64,000 nucleotides of DNA from the NCBI RefSeq assembly GCF_000214415.1, contig NC_015562.1, forward strand, positions 806,001 through 870,000. Reading direction: 5' to 3'. The notes below the pieces were generated by a model that saw only the letters and a program-made list of their open reading frames with translations, was not told where the DNA came from and ran no database searches. A program made the position numbers and the translations under genes. The stretch comes from Methanotorris igneus Kol 5 (GTDB lineage: Archaea > AGJL01 > Methanococci > Methanococcales > Methanococcaceae). Positions 17,716 through 26,387 of this stretch are shown here, one piece after another; positions within the stretch are counted from its first letter, which is position 1; each line of letters starts with the position of its first letter.

Positions 17716-18735
17716 ATGAAAAGAGAATTTTGGGAGAAATTATCGTGGTTTTTTGGAATAGGTTCATTTTTATTAATTTTTATAGGACTCTGTTTATCTC
17801 TGGGGCTTTTAAAAGATATTCTGGTAAATGCAGGTTTTGATAGTAGTATTGGGGGTATTCTAATAAACGCAGGGGTTGGCTTTGCTACTGCTTCAATGAT
17901 GGTGTATGTTGCATTACAAGTTAGGGAAATTAGAAAAGACAGGGATTTGTCATTGAGAAAAGAACATACGGAAGAATTAAGAAAAAAGGTTGTAATGCCG
18001 TGGATTGAGGAGTTAATGACAATAAATGACGCAAAAAAAGATTATTCACCCTACCCAAAAAAATATTATCCACCCTACCCAAAAGTGAAGATAGGAGTAC
18101 CTTACAAAGGAGAACCTTTTGAAGTTGAAAGAATAGAACCAATACTTTTTGAAGATTTTTTAAAAAATCATGCTACTGAAGAATTAAAGAATGCACACAA
18201 AAAATTTAAAGAATCTTCCAAAAAATTATATGAATCAACTGAAAAATTAAAAAATAATATAGAAAAATTCCTTAAAGAAAACAGAATCGAGATTTTAGAG
18301 TCTAAAGAAATATACAACATCATAAAATCTAATAAAATTAATGATAAATCCAGAGGAATATACTTTAAATATGAGACATTAGGGTTCTTTTTAGATAATT
18401 TATTGAAAGAAACCAACGAAAAGATAGAACTTTCGAAGAGTTATAGAAATAATTATCCAACATTAAAATTTTATTACAAAGATAATAAAGGAAATTCCAC
18501 AGTGTATGGAGAATGTCTTTGTATGGAAATAACAGAAGAGAAAATGCGATATATTAAAAACACCATTGGAAATTTACTAAAAGAAGCAAAAGAAAAGTTT
18601 AAAAATGACATCAAAGAAATCCATAATTTGATAGATGACATAAATAACAACAAAAAAATCATGTATGAAGAATTAAAGAAATTTGAACATAAGAGAATTT
18701 ATGATGGAAACTGTGAATATATAAAATATCCTTAG
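17716..18735 (+). CDS. Membrane-anchored coiled-coil protein of unknown function
   Basis: I do not recognise a family. Two hydrophobic segments (about residues 9-30 and 40-66) are followed by a charged linker that includes a PYPKKYYPPYPK tandem repeat. A long Lys/Glu-rich helical region (about 135-330) is likely coiled coil and cytoplasmic. The start is placed at ATG 17716 after GTGGTTGAT; the frame is open from 17692 inside cfbB. It ends 27 nt before the dacZ start, so it is likely co-transcribed with the diadenylate cyclase and could be an accessory factor of it. Confidence 0.7.
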   Translation: MKREFWEKLSWFFGIGSFLLIFIGLCLSLGLLKDILVNAGFDSSIGGILINAGVGFATASMMVYVALQVREIRKDRDLSLRKEHTEELRKKVVMPWIEELMTINDAKKDYSPYPKKYYPPYPKVKIGVPYKGEPFEVERIEPILFEDFLKNHATEELKNAHKKFKESSKKLYESTEKLKNNIEKFLKENRIEILESKEIYNIIKSNKINDKSRGIYFKYETLGFFLDNLLKETNEKIELSKSYRNNYPTLKFYYKDNKGNSTVYGECLCMEITEEKMRYIKNTIGNLLKEAKEKFKNDIKEIHNLIDDINNNKKIMYEELKKFEHKRIYDGNCEYIKYP

Positions 18736-18762
18736 ATTTAGATAATGATAAAGGGCGATTGC

Positions 18763-19737
18763 ATGAATAGGGTTGAATGCATAATAAAACATGGCATTGA
18801 ATTGGCTTATGATATAGATGCAGATGTATTGATGATATTTACAGAAACTGGAAAAACATACAAAATCCTAAAAAAAATGTTAAAAAATTGTGAAAACAAT
18901 AAAAACAGTGGAAAAAATCGTTCATTTAAATTCATTTCATTGAAAAATCTTCCCAACATTGACAAATTAAAAAATAAAAAACTAAAAATTATCGTTACCA
19001 CTCCAAATAAAGATACATATAATTGGTTATTAAAAGAAGAAGGAATTATCCCAGTATTCTTGAGGTATAGGGATGATGATAGATATTCATTAGTTAAACA
19101 TGGAGTTATTACATCACTTGAAAAGAATTTGCTAAATAGTGATGATATTGTCGTTGCAATTGTTGGAATCCCAAAAACACCTGGTGGGATAGATACAATA
19201 ACAGTTGTTGAAGTTAATAGGCACACTACATCTTTAAAATTGTATGAACTTTTAAAATCTGTGGATGATATCGAGAGAAAAACCATTGAGCAAGTTTTAA
19301 ATATCGCCTTAGAACTTGGAAGAGAAGGGAGGGAAGGAAGACCAGTCGGAACGATATTTGTTATTGGAGATACGCTGAATGTTATGAACCAATCTCAACA
19401 GTTAATACTAAACCCATTTGCTGGACATAATGCAAGTATATTTGATGAGAAGGTTAAAGGAACAATAAAAGAGTTATCTCCGATTGATGGGGCATTTATA
19501 ATCACCGAGGACGGAAGAGTCATTGCAGCGGGGAGGTATTTAGAGAGCAAAGCAGATAACATAAAACTCCCATTAGGACTTGGGGCAAGGCATAGAGCTG
19601 CAGCTGCTATATCAAAAAACACCGATGCTATTGCTATAACAGTATCAGAAAGTGGTGGTATTGTTAGAGTTTTTAAAGATGGGGAGATTGTGTTTGAGGT
19701 AGACCCCCGCTCAAAATCCATAGCATATTTAAGATAA
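18763..19737 (+). CDS. dacZ: Diadenylate cyclase DacZ (c-di-AMP synthase)
   Basis: An archaeal-type diadenylate cyclase. The C-terminal DAC domain has the two signature motifs, DGA in SPIDGAFII and RHR in GARHRAAAAIS, plus VGTIFVIGD. The N-terminal ~150 residues form the variable domain seen in archaeal DacZ. It makes c-di-AMP from ATP; in euryarchaea this is tied to osmotic and potassium balance. ATG 18763 follows GGGCGATTGC; an in-frame ATG at 18745 has no ribosome site. Upstream lies the membrane/coiled-coil gene, downstream homoaconitase after a 112-nt gap. Confidence 0.9.
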   Translation: MNRVECIIKHGIELAYDIDADVLMIFTETGKTYKILKKMLKNCENNKNSGKNRSFKFISLKNLPNIDKLKNKKLKIIVTTPNKDTYNWLLKEEGIIPVFLRYRDDDRYSLVKHGVITSLEKNLLNSDDIVVAIVGIPKTPGGIDTITVVEVNRHTTSLKLYELLKSVDDIERKTIEQVLNIALELGREGREGRPVGTIFVIGDTLNVMNQSQQLILNPFAGHNASIFDEKVKGTIKELSPIDGAFIITEDGRVIAAGRYLESKADNIKLPLGLGARHRAAAAISKNTDAIAITVSESGGIVRVFKDGEIVFEVDPRSKSIAYLR

Positions 19738-19849
19738 ATTTTTTATTTGTTTATGCTAAATTACTATTTTCATATTGGGTATTTGTCATACCATTTTAAC
19801 CAAAATTACCAAAAATATTATCAATTAAATTATTTTTAGGAGGGTAATA

Positions 19850-21106
19850 ATGACACTGGCAGAGAAGATACTATCAAAAAAATTGGGTAGAGAGGTTTGT
19901 GAAGGAGAGACAATTGAGGTTGGTATTGATTTAGCCATGACGCATGATGGAACAACCCCTTTAACAGCAAAGGCATTTAGAGAAATGGCTGATAGGGTTT
20001 GGGATCCAGAGAAGATTGTTATCATTTTTGATCACAACGTACCTGCAAATACAGTAAAAGCGGCAAATATGCAAAAAATAGCGAGAGAATTTGTAAAAGA
20101 ACAAGGTATAAAATACTTCTATCCAGAAGGAGAAGGAATTTGCCACCAAGTTTTAGTTGAGAAGGGACACGTAAAACCAAACATGATTATTGCTGGTGGA
20201 GACAGCCACACGTGCACACATGGGGCATTTGGAGCATTTGCAACTGGTTTTGGAGCAACAGACATGGGCTTTATTTATGCAACGGGAAAAACATGGATAA
20301 AAGTACCAAAGACCATAAGGGTTAATGTTGTTGGGGAAAATGATAGAATTACTCCAAAAGATGTCATTTTAAGAATATGTAAGGAAGTTGGTAGGAGAGG
20401 GGCAACATACATGGCATTAGAGTATGGTGGGGAAGTTGTCCGAAGGATGGATATGGAAGGAAGGATGGTTTTAAGCAATATGGCAATTGAGATGGGTGCA
20501 AAGGTAGGGTTGATTGAGGCAGATGAGAAAACTTATGAGTATTTGAGAAAAGTAGGAGTTAGTGAAGAAGAAATATTAAACTTAAAGAAAAATGCAATAA
20601 GGGTAAATGAAAACGAGGAGGACTATTACAAATTTATAGAGATTGATATCACCGACATGGAAGAGCAAATCGCTTGCCCTCACCACCCAGATAATGTTAA
20701 GGATGTTTCAGAGGTTGCAGGAACACCAATTGACCAAGTATTTATTGGCTCATGCACCAATGGAAGGTTAAGTGATTTAAGGGTAGCGGCAAAGGTCTTA
20801 AAGGGCAAAAAGGTTCATAAGGATGTAAAATTAATCGTTATTCCCGCATCAAAAAAGGTATTCTTAGATGCTTTAAAAGAGGGGTTAATTGAGATATTTA
20901 TTGAGGCAGGGGCTATGATTTGTACTCCTGGTTGTGGACCCTGCTTAGGTGCTCATCAGGGTGTTTTAGCTGATGGAGAAGTTTGTTTATCAACAACAAA
21001 TAGAAACTTTAAAGGTAGGATGGGTAATAAAAATGCTGAGATTTATCTATCATCCCCTGTCATTGCAGCAAAGAGTGCCGTTAAGGGATATATTACAAAT
21101 GAGTAA
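19850..21106 (+). CDS. hacA: Homoaconitase large subunit (HacA; LeuC family)
   Basis: A 418-residue aconitase-family large subunit. [4Fe-4S] ligands are in GSCTNGR and CTPGCGPC. Substrate-binding stretches include AMTHDGTTP and GGDSHTCTHGAFGAFATG. Methanogens carry two paralogues, isopropylmalate isomerase (LeuC) and homoaconitase (HacA) for 2-oxosuberate/coenzyme B synthesis. This sequence and its position next to dacZ match what I recall of HacA. The small subunit is not in this window. An AGGAGGGTAATA site precedes the ATG. Confidence 0.82.
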   Translation: MTLAEKILSKKLGREVCEGETIEVGIDLAMTHDGTTPLTAKAFREMADRVWDPEKIVIIFDHNVPANTVKAANMQKIAREFVKEQGIKYFYPEGEGICHQVLVEKGHVKPNMIIAGGDSHTCTHGAFGAFATGFGATDMGFIYATGKTWIKVPKTIRVNVVGENDRITPKDVILRICKEVGRRGATYMALEYGGEVVRRMDMEGRMVLSNMAIEMGAKVGLIEADEKTYEYLRKVGVSEEEILNLKKNAIRVNENEEDYYKFIEIDITDMEEQIACPHHPDNVKDVSEVAGTPIDQVFIGSCTNGRLSDLRVAAKVLKGKKVHKDVKLIVIPASKKVFLDALKEGLIEIFIEAGAMICTPGCGPCLGAHQGVLADGEVCLSTTNRNFKGRMGNKNAEIYLSSPVIAAKSAVKGYITNE

Positions 21107-21339
21107 TGTGGTCCCAATTTATACCACAGTTCTTATTAAAAATTTAAATATTTGCAAATGTTGAGGACAATATAAATATAAATGTTTAAATACTATGACA
21201 CTCTCCGCCTAAAGGCGAAAACCAAATGGTAAAATTAATAAATAAATATTTATAAAAAATTATCAATGGTAAAACTTGTTTGATAAGTAATGATGTTTGA
21301 AGATGAGCGACATACTAATAACCATAAATAAGTGATATT
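21107..21339. other. Spacer with hairpin after hacA
   Basis: GTGGT...ACCAC (21109-21128) overlaps the end of hacA's 3' region and may help terminate. A small CGCC/GGCG hairpin lies at about 21209-21219. No gene was seen. Confidence 0.4.
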
Positions 21340-22821
21340 ATGGAAGAAATTATCCAAAAATACGGGTATATAATATACAATAGGGGCGTTGAATATTATA
21401 AAGATAAACGTGTTCAACAGGTGTTAAAGTTTAAAAATAAATTATATGGCAAAGTTATGGGAAGTTTTGTTTATGATGTTGTAGTTGATTTAAAAAGTTT
21501 GGAATCAAAATGCTCTTGCCCGTATGGTCATAATTGCAAACATGGCGTTGCTACAATTTTATGTTATATGAATAATGAATATGTAGATGTAGATAAGATA
21601 GTTGATAAGTTGAAATGCGTAGATAAAGAAAAACTTCTTGATTTCATATTAGAAAAAATAGGGCGTAATCCAGAGTTTGCTCTCAATTTTGTTGGTTTAT
21701 TGGATGATGGCAGTGAATTATCTTATATTTATAAACGTGTTAAAAATAAATTACTTACATATATTGCAATTATGAAATCTGGGACGTATATTGACAAGAA
21801 CACTGCAAAGGAAATCGGAAATTTTTTATTAGAAAATAAGAACTTTTTATCAAAAGAAGATTTAATTGAATTTTTAGAGGTTGTTATTAAAGAATATGAG
21901 AACTATGGTGGATTTTATGATGATTATACCGACTATTGTTATGAAGAACTTGTTTTAGAACCGTTAGGGGAGGTTTTATTTGACAAAGATTTGGAATGTG
22001 AGGACTTAGTAAGAATATTTAAGTTATATGATGAGGATGATTATGGTTTAATGGAAATCATATATGACAAATTTTTAAAAAAAGCAGATAAATTTTCAAA
22101 ATGCGTAGAAATGTTAAAAGATTATTTGGATGAGTATGATTACATAGAACTATTAATAAAGTTAGGTAAAACAGACGAAGCCCTAAATCAAATACATAAA
22201 AGCAAATTGGAAAAAAGTATTAACTTTGAATTATTAACCGAAATTGATGAAAATAAAGCAATAGATTATGGCATAAAAAATAAACTATATGAAAATGTTG
22301 TTATGCATTATTATGGGAAAAATTACTACGATAAAATTGTAGAGTTGTTTAGAAAATATGAATTAGCCGATTATGTATCCGAAATTGTGTATAATTCCAT
22401 TATTAAATCAGAGCCCGAAGATGAAGAGGATTTACTAACTAAATTATTTTTCAAAACAAAAAATATTGTGGTAAAATATAACATCGCTATGAAGTTAAAT
22501 AACAAAGAGATGTTATTGGAAGTATTTAATAAACTTTGTGAAAAAGGAAGATACAATTACTATGATTATGAGTTTCTAAATGTGGTGAATAAACTTTTAT
22601 TACAATTTAATGAGAAATCCATAATAAATAAATTAAAAGATATAATTTTAGAACACATTAATATGAAAACTCAGTGGTCTTATGAAATGGCTGTTGAGTT
22701 ATTGGATATGATAAGAAAATCTGACTATGAAACATTTAGAGAGATGTTGGACTACATAAAAAAAGAACATTATAGAAAAAGAAACCTTATGGCATTAATA
22801 AATAAAAAGAAATGGTTTTAA
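21340..22821 (+). CDS. SWIM zinc-finger protein with helical repeats
   Basis: A 493-residue protein. An N-terminal SWIM motif, CSCPYGHNCKH (CxCx5CxH, about residues 59-69), is a zinc site linked to DNA or protein binding. The remainder (about 90-480) is acidic and helical, resembling TPR/HEAT-like repeats rich in Tyr, Asp and Lys. No helicase domain follows, unlike many SWIM proteins. A GTGATATT site precedes the ATG. It opens an accessory stretch (21.3-26.1 kb). The function is unknown. Confidence 0.75.
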   Translation: MEEIIQKYGYIIYNRGVEYYKDKRVQQVLKFKNKLYGKVMGSFVYDVVVDLKSLESKCSCPYGHNCKHGVATILCYMNNEYVDVDKIVDKLKCVDKEKLLDFILEKIGRNPEFALNFVGLLDDGSELSYIYKRVKNKLLTYIAIMKSGTYIDKNTAKEIGNFLLENKNFLSKEDLIEFLEVVIKEYENYGGFYDDYTDYCYEELVLEPLGEVLFDKDLECEDLVRIFKLYDEDDYGLMEIIYDKFLKKADKFSKCVEMLKDYLDEYDYIELLIKLGKTDEALNQIHKSKLEKSINFELLTEIDENKAIDYGIKNKLYENVVMHYYGKNYYDKIVELFRKYELADYVSEIVYNSIIKSEPEDEEDLLTKLFFKTKNIVVKYNIAMKLNNKEMLLEVFNKLCEKGRYNYYDYEFLNVVNKLLLQFNEKSIINKLKDIILEHINMKTQWSYEMAVELLDMIRKSDYETFREMLDYIKKEHYRKRNLMALINKKKWF

Positions 22822-22955
22822 GCGATATTATGAAAGGAAATAAATTTTGTTATTTTTTATGCTAAAATACTGTAAAATTAATAACTATTTTAAAAATAAT
22901 AAATTATAAAAGTAAGTAAATAAAAAAATAAATTATATATTTTTTAGGTGGTTTT

Positions 22956-23483
22956 ATGAAGGAAGGTTGGTCAATAAAACCATACCATAAAGTTATATTT
23001 TTAATATTGGCATTGATGTTTATAACTCAAAGTTATGCATATCTAACAGTTAAATACTCAATACTTGAAGCTAATGGTATTCCATTAAGTAGCCCGTATA
23101 ATTTTACAGTATTGGTGTCTAAAGAAAATACCATAACTAATCCTATAGTAGAAGAAACTCCATACGCAAGGTTTGTGATTTATGTTGAAAATAAAAATGA
23201 TGAATGGAATTTATACACAAATGCTACAACAATAAACGGTTATTCTTCAATTAAATACAAGGCTGAGTTATTTAATGCTTCAGGAGAACATCCAGCAGGA
23301 GTTGATAATAATCCTACAACAGTGTATGGAGATTCTGATGGAGAATTTTGGTACTGGGGAGGAATTCCTGACTCAGATTTTGGTTCTAATCAAACACCAG
23401 TAAAATCCCCAATTCCTTTAGGGGCAGTAATTTTAACATTAATAATAATTCCACTGATAACTTTAAGAAGAATGGTAAAGTAA
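22956..23483 (+). CDS. Surface protein with PIP-type C-terminal sorting/anchor signal
   Basis: A 175-residue secreted protein. It has a signal peptide (hydrophobic segment about residues 13-29, ending SYA). The body contains many N-x-T/S sites, suggesting glycosylation. The C-terminus is a tripartite signal: KSPIPLGA, a hydrophobic helix, then RRMVK. The same signal ends the protein at 24016-24558. It resembles archaeosortase-type signals, in particular the PIP-CTERM class, as an inference. An AGGTGGTTTT site precedes the ATG. No archaeosortase gene is in the window. Confidence 0.7.
   Translation: MKEGWSIKPYHKVIFLILALMFITQSYAYLTVKYSILEANGIPLSSPYNFTVLVSKENTITNPIVEETPYARFVIYVENKNDEWNLYTNATTINGYSSIKYKAELFNASGEHPAGVDNNPTTVYGDSDGEFWYWGGIPDSDFGSNQTPVKSPIPLGAVILTLIIIPLITLRRMVK
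23444..23483 (+). repeat. Direct repeat (C-terminal signal end), copy 1
   Basis: The last ~38 nt of the first surface-protein gene, coding IIPLITLRRMVK. A near copy lies at 23981-24019, so the MNT/HEPN module is bracketed. Confidence 0.75.
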
Positions 23484-23520
23484 GGAAAGTCAGAAAATTT
23501 TTATTTATTTGGTGATTTTT

Positions 23521-23802
23521 ATGAATATCAATGAAATTAAAAGAAAAATCCTTCCAATTCTATTAAAATATAATGTAAAGAAAGCATCAATATTTGGTAG
23601 TTATGCAAGAGGAGAACAGAAAGAAACATCCGATATAGATATTTTAGTTGAATTTGGGGAAGGGAAGAGTTTATTGGATTTGGTTAGATTAAAGTATGAA
23701 CTTGAGGAAGTTTTAGGAAAGAAAGTTGATATATTAACTTACAACTCGATACATCCACTTTTAAAAGAGAGAATTTTAAATGAAGCGGTGAATATATTAT
23801 GA
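23521..23802 (+). CDS. mntA: MNT-type minimal nucleotidyltransferase (antitoxin)
   Basis: A ~93-residue minimal nucleotidyltransferase. GSYARGEQKETSDIDILVEF holds the GSxxRG and DxD catalytic motifs. Such MNT proteins neutralise HEPN RNase toxins by adding AMP. ATG 23521 follows GGTGATTTTT. The last codons overlap the start of the HEPN gene by 4 nt, the usual arrangement for the pair. The antitoxin is intact while its toxin is broken. Confidence 0.88.
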   Translation: MNINEIKRKILPILLKYNVKKASIFGSYARGEQKETSDIDILVEFGEGKSLLDLVRLKYELEEVLGKKVDILTYNSIHPLLKERILNEAVNIL

Positions 23803-23980
23803 AAAAAGATGTAAAAATTTATCTTAACCATAATATTCCATGGAAAGAATTTGCTGGGATGAGGGATATTTTAATCCACAAATATTTTGGAGTGGATTTG
23901 AGTTTAACTTGGGAGGTTGTTAAAAAGGATATTCCAAATTAAAAGAGAAGATATTAAAGATTATGAATGAGTTAGATTAA
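23799..23980 (+). pseudogene. Degenerate HEPN (DUF86-type) toxin
   Basis: The start MKKDVKIYLN is that of a DUF86 HEPN protein. It runs straight into IPWKEFAGMRDILIHKYFGVDL, which carries the R-x4-H-x-Y RNase motif, so roughly 60 residues between the two are missing in frame. After VVKKDIPN a stop appears at 23940. One frameshift would restore LKEKILKIMNELD to a stop at 23980. The short product (47 residues) keeps the motif but not the fold. Confidence 0.8.
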
Positions 23981-24019
23981 ATAATTCCACTAATCACTTT
24001 AAAAATGGTGAGAAAGTGA
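23981..24019 (+). repeat. Direct repeat copy 2: remnant of a C-terminal signal
   Basis: Read in frame it gives IIPLITLKMVRK then a stop, the tail of the same sorting signal without its gene. It is a scar of duplication or recombination just before the second surface-protein gene. Confidence 0.75.
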
Positions 24020-24558
24020 AAAAGTTAAAATACAAAATAAATCAAAAAATTTATTATTTATGTATAATTTTCTTCTTTATAAGTGTGTCTAAAGTCCATG
24101 CTGAATGGGATAATGAAGGAACATATGAATTTGATATTCCAGATGGTCACTACTATTATGTTGTTTTTAATGTAACCAATACAAGTTGTAAAGGTTATTT
24201 TTACTTAAATTCGCTTTCTTATTCAATTGAGGGTGGATCATCCATATCAACTTTCTCAAATAATGGTATCTATAAACTTACATTTAAAAACGATAAGTAC
24301 TATATGATTAATGTCTATACTCAAAATAATCATACAACTATGAATATATCAACAAAAGATGGACACCATGTAAATTTTTTAGTTTATGATGAAAATGGTA
24401 CGTTAGTTTATCCATCACAAAATCCACCAACAACTACTACAACAAATCCACAAAACGATGATAGTTCATCATCAACAAAAACCCCAATTCCCTTAGGAGC
24501 AATAATATTAACATTAATAGCAATTCCATTAATAATATTAAGAAAAAAGGTGAAATAG
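24016..24558 (+). CDS. Second surface protein with the same C-terminal signal
   Basis: A 180-residue secreted protein starting at GTG 24016 after GGTGAGAAA. The signal peptide spans about residues 9-29 (ending KVHA). The middle is beta-rich with Tyr/Thr and several N-x-T/S sites. A Pro/Thr/Ser-rich linker leads to KTPIPLGA, a hydrophobic helix and RKKVK. The body does not resemble the first surface protein; only the C-terminal ~26 residues are shared. It overlaps the lipoprotein gene by 1 nt. Confidence 0.7.
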   Translation: MKKLKYKINQKIYYLCIIFFFISVSKVHAEWDNEGTYEFDIPDGHYYYVVFNVTNTSCKGYFYLNSLSYSIEGGSSISTFSNNGIYKLTFKNDKYYMINVYTQNNHTTMNISTKDGHHVNFLVYDENGTLVYPSQNPPTTTTTNPQNDDSSSSTKTPIPLGAIILTLIAIPLIILRKKVK

Positions 24559-25391
24559 TGAGAAAACTTTTACTTACTTTTTTATTTTTAATTTTATTTT
24601 GTGGATGTTTAAATAATACCAAAATTGCCGATGATAAACCAAATATAAATAATAAATTAAACATCGACAATTTTTGGGTTTATTACGGCTCAAACAACAT
24701 AGAAAAACTTTCAAGGTATGATTTAGTTATTATCGAACCATACAACTACAAAAAAGAAGACATTCAAAAATTAAAGTCATTAAATCCAAACATAAAAGTT
24801 ATTGCCTATTTAAGCATTGGAGAGGTTAGTAAAGATAGACCTTATTTTAAGGAATGCCAAAAAATAATAGTTGGAAAAAATCAAAATTGGAACTCTTATT
24901 ATATAAATATCTCATCCCCAATATGGCAAAAGATAATTTTAAATGAAGTTAAAAAGTTTAAAAACATGGGATTTGATGGCGTGTTTTTAGATACGGTCGA
25001 TAGTGCAATCTATACAAATCAAAAAAAGGAGGTTATTGAATTAATCAAAAAAATTAGGCAGGAAAATTCAAATATCCTAATCATCCAAAATAGAGGTTTT
25101 GAGGTTGTTGACAAAACTGCCCCATACATAGATGGAGTTCTTTTTGAGGATTTCACAACATACTATGATTTCAAAAATAAGAAGGCATATTATTGGAAAG
25201 GTAGTGATCTAAATTGGATAAATGCCCAAAGTGAGAAACTAAAAAATTTGAAGGAAAAATATAACTTAGTTATTCTAACTTTGGATTATGTCAATGATAT
25301 TGAGATGGCCAAAAAATGTATTGAGCATGCTAAAAAATACAACTTTATCCCAATGACAACAAAGGATATTACTTTAAATTCAATTAATTAA
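24558..25391 (+). CDS. GH114/TM1410-family lipoprotein (polygalactosaminidase-like)
   Basis: A 277-residue exported protein starting at GTG 24558. A hydrophobic leader ending LFCGC gives a lipobox-like Cys near residue 17. The barrel domain contains VIIEPYNY, VIAYLSIGEV, GFDGVFLDTVDS and VLFEDFTTYY, the pattern of the GH114/TM1410 family, with catalytic acids probably Asp in FLDTVDS and Glu in LFED. It probably cleaves an amino-sugar polymer at the cell surface. It overlaps the previous gene by 1 nt, so it is likely expressed with it. Confidence 0.75.
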   Translation: MRKLLLTFLFLILFCGCLNNTKIADDKPNINNKLNIDNFWVYYGSNNIEKLSRYDLVIIEPYNYKKEDIQKLKSLNPNIKVIAYLSIGEVSKDRPYFKECQKIIVGKNQNWNSYYINISSPIWQKIILNEVKKFKNMGFDGVFLDTVDSAIYTNQKKEVIELIKKIRQENSNILIIQNRGFEVVDKTAPYIDGVLFEDFTTYYDFKNKKAYYWKGSDLNWINAQSEKLKNLKEKYNLVILTLDYVNDIEMAKKCIEHAKKYNFIPMTTKDITLNSIN

Positions 25392-25397
25392 CTTAAA

Positions 25398-26099
25398 CTA
25401 ATCTTTCTTTGCAACAACGCCGATATAAGAACCAAAATTCTTTAAAAAACTCCTATAAATGAATTTGTCAATAAAAGTATTAGTTATGTTTGCTCCAAAG
25501 GTGTACTTTACCTCAAAATTATGCTTTTTTAATGCATCTTCGATATCTTTGAGCGTGTAAAATTTTGTCTTTACCTTTATTCTCTTTCTATTTGAAAATC
25601 TAACTAACTCCCCTTTTTTGTTTTTTATTGCCTTTATGGTCTTCTTTATGCCTTTCCTTTTTATATTTCTAAGAATCCATTTTATATCATAAGCGTTAGC
25701 AACAGTAAATATCAAAATTCCGTCTTTTTTTAGGATTCTTTTCATTTCCTTTAATGCTTTATCCAAATTTACATGATTTAATGCTCCAAAAAAGGATATT
25801 ACACAATCAAAGGTGTTATCTTTAAACGGCAAACATTCCGCATTTCCAACAACAACTAATTTATCTGCCTTCTTATGTGCTATTTTTGCCATTTCTATTG
25901 ATATATCTAATCCAACAGCATTATTTAACTTTTTCAACTGCTCTCCACTTCCACATCCAACATCCAAAACAAAAAACTCCTTTTTAATCTCTTTTGATAT
26001 GAGGGTATTTTCCACTTCCCTCATCCACTTCAATTTCTCAAAACTATATACTTTATCATACTCCTTTGCCAATGCATCATAATATTTCGCCAGTCTCAT
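25398..26099 (-). CDS. Class I SAM-dependent methyltransferase
   Basis: A 233-residue methyltransferase. Motif I is VLDVGCGSGEQLKKL (about residues 43-57), motif II VGLDIS, then CVISFFGALNH and LKKDGILIFTVAN. The substrate is not apparent. ATG 26099 follows GTGGGAAT; the frame is open further upstream to 26204, but that part lacks conserved residues. It converges with the GH114-like gene, 6 nt apart. Confidence 0.8.
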   Translation of the reverse strand: MRLAKYYDALAKEYDKVYSFEKLKWMREVENTLISKEIKKEFFVLDVGCGSGEQLKKLNNAVGLDISIEMAKIAHKKADKLVVVGNAECLPFKDNTFDCVISFFGALNHVNLDKALKEMKRILKKDGILIFTVANAYDIKWILRNIKRKGIKKTIKAIKNKKGELVRFSNRKRIKVKTKFYTLKDIEDALKKHNFEVKYTFGANITNTFIDKFIYRSFLKNFGSYIGVVAKKD

Positions 26100-26264
26100 A
26101 TTCCCACGAATCCCAATGAAACTTTTAGAAAAAGTTAAGCAAAACCTAAAACGGTTTAGTTGAATAATTAACTTCCCTGCAACATAATGTTGCAGTAGAT
26201 GCAACCAAAATTTGACATCTTCTCTTAAATCATCTCACAAATTCCAATATAGGATGTCCTAAGG

Positions 26265-26387
26265 TATAGTCGTTCTACAATTAGATGATAGTTAACATAA
26301 CTCTAATTTAAATTAAAATTTTGTTAAATTACCTAAAATTTAAAATTTGATATTATGGACAGTGCCGTAATTTGTAGAACGACTATA
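26265..26387. mobile_element. MITE-like element, TATAGTCGTTCTACAA family, inside a gene end
   Basis: 123 bp with inverted ends TATAGTCGTTCTACAA and TTGTAGAACGACTATA. It lies across the 3' end of the NicO-type gene and provides its final ~17 codons and stop. The ends fit a TA insertion site. Confidence 0.88.

Noticed and set aside
26100-26204. N-terminal extension of the methyltransferase
   Set aside because: No conserved residues, and ATG 26099 has a suitable ribosome site.
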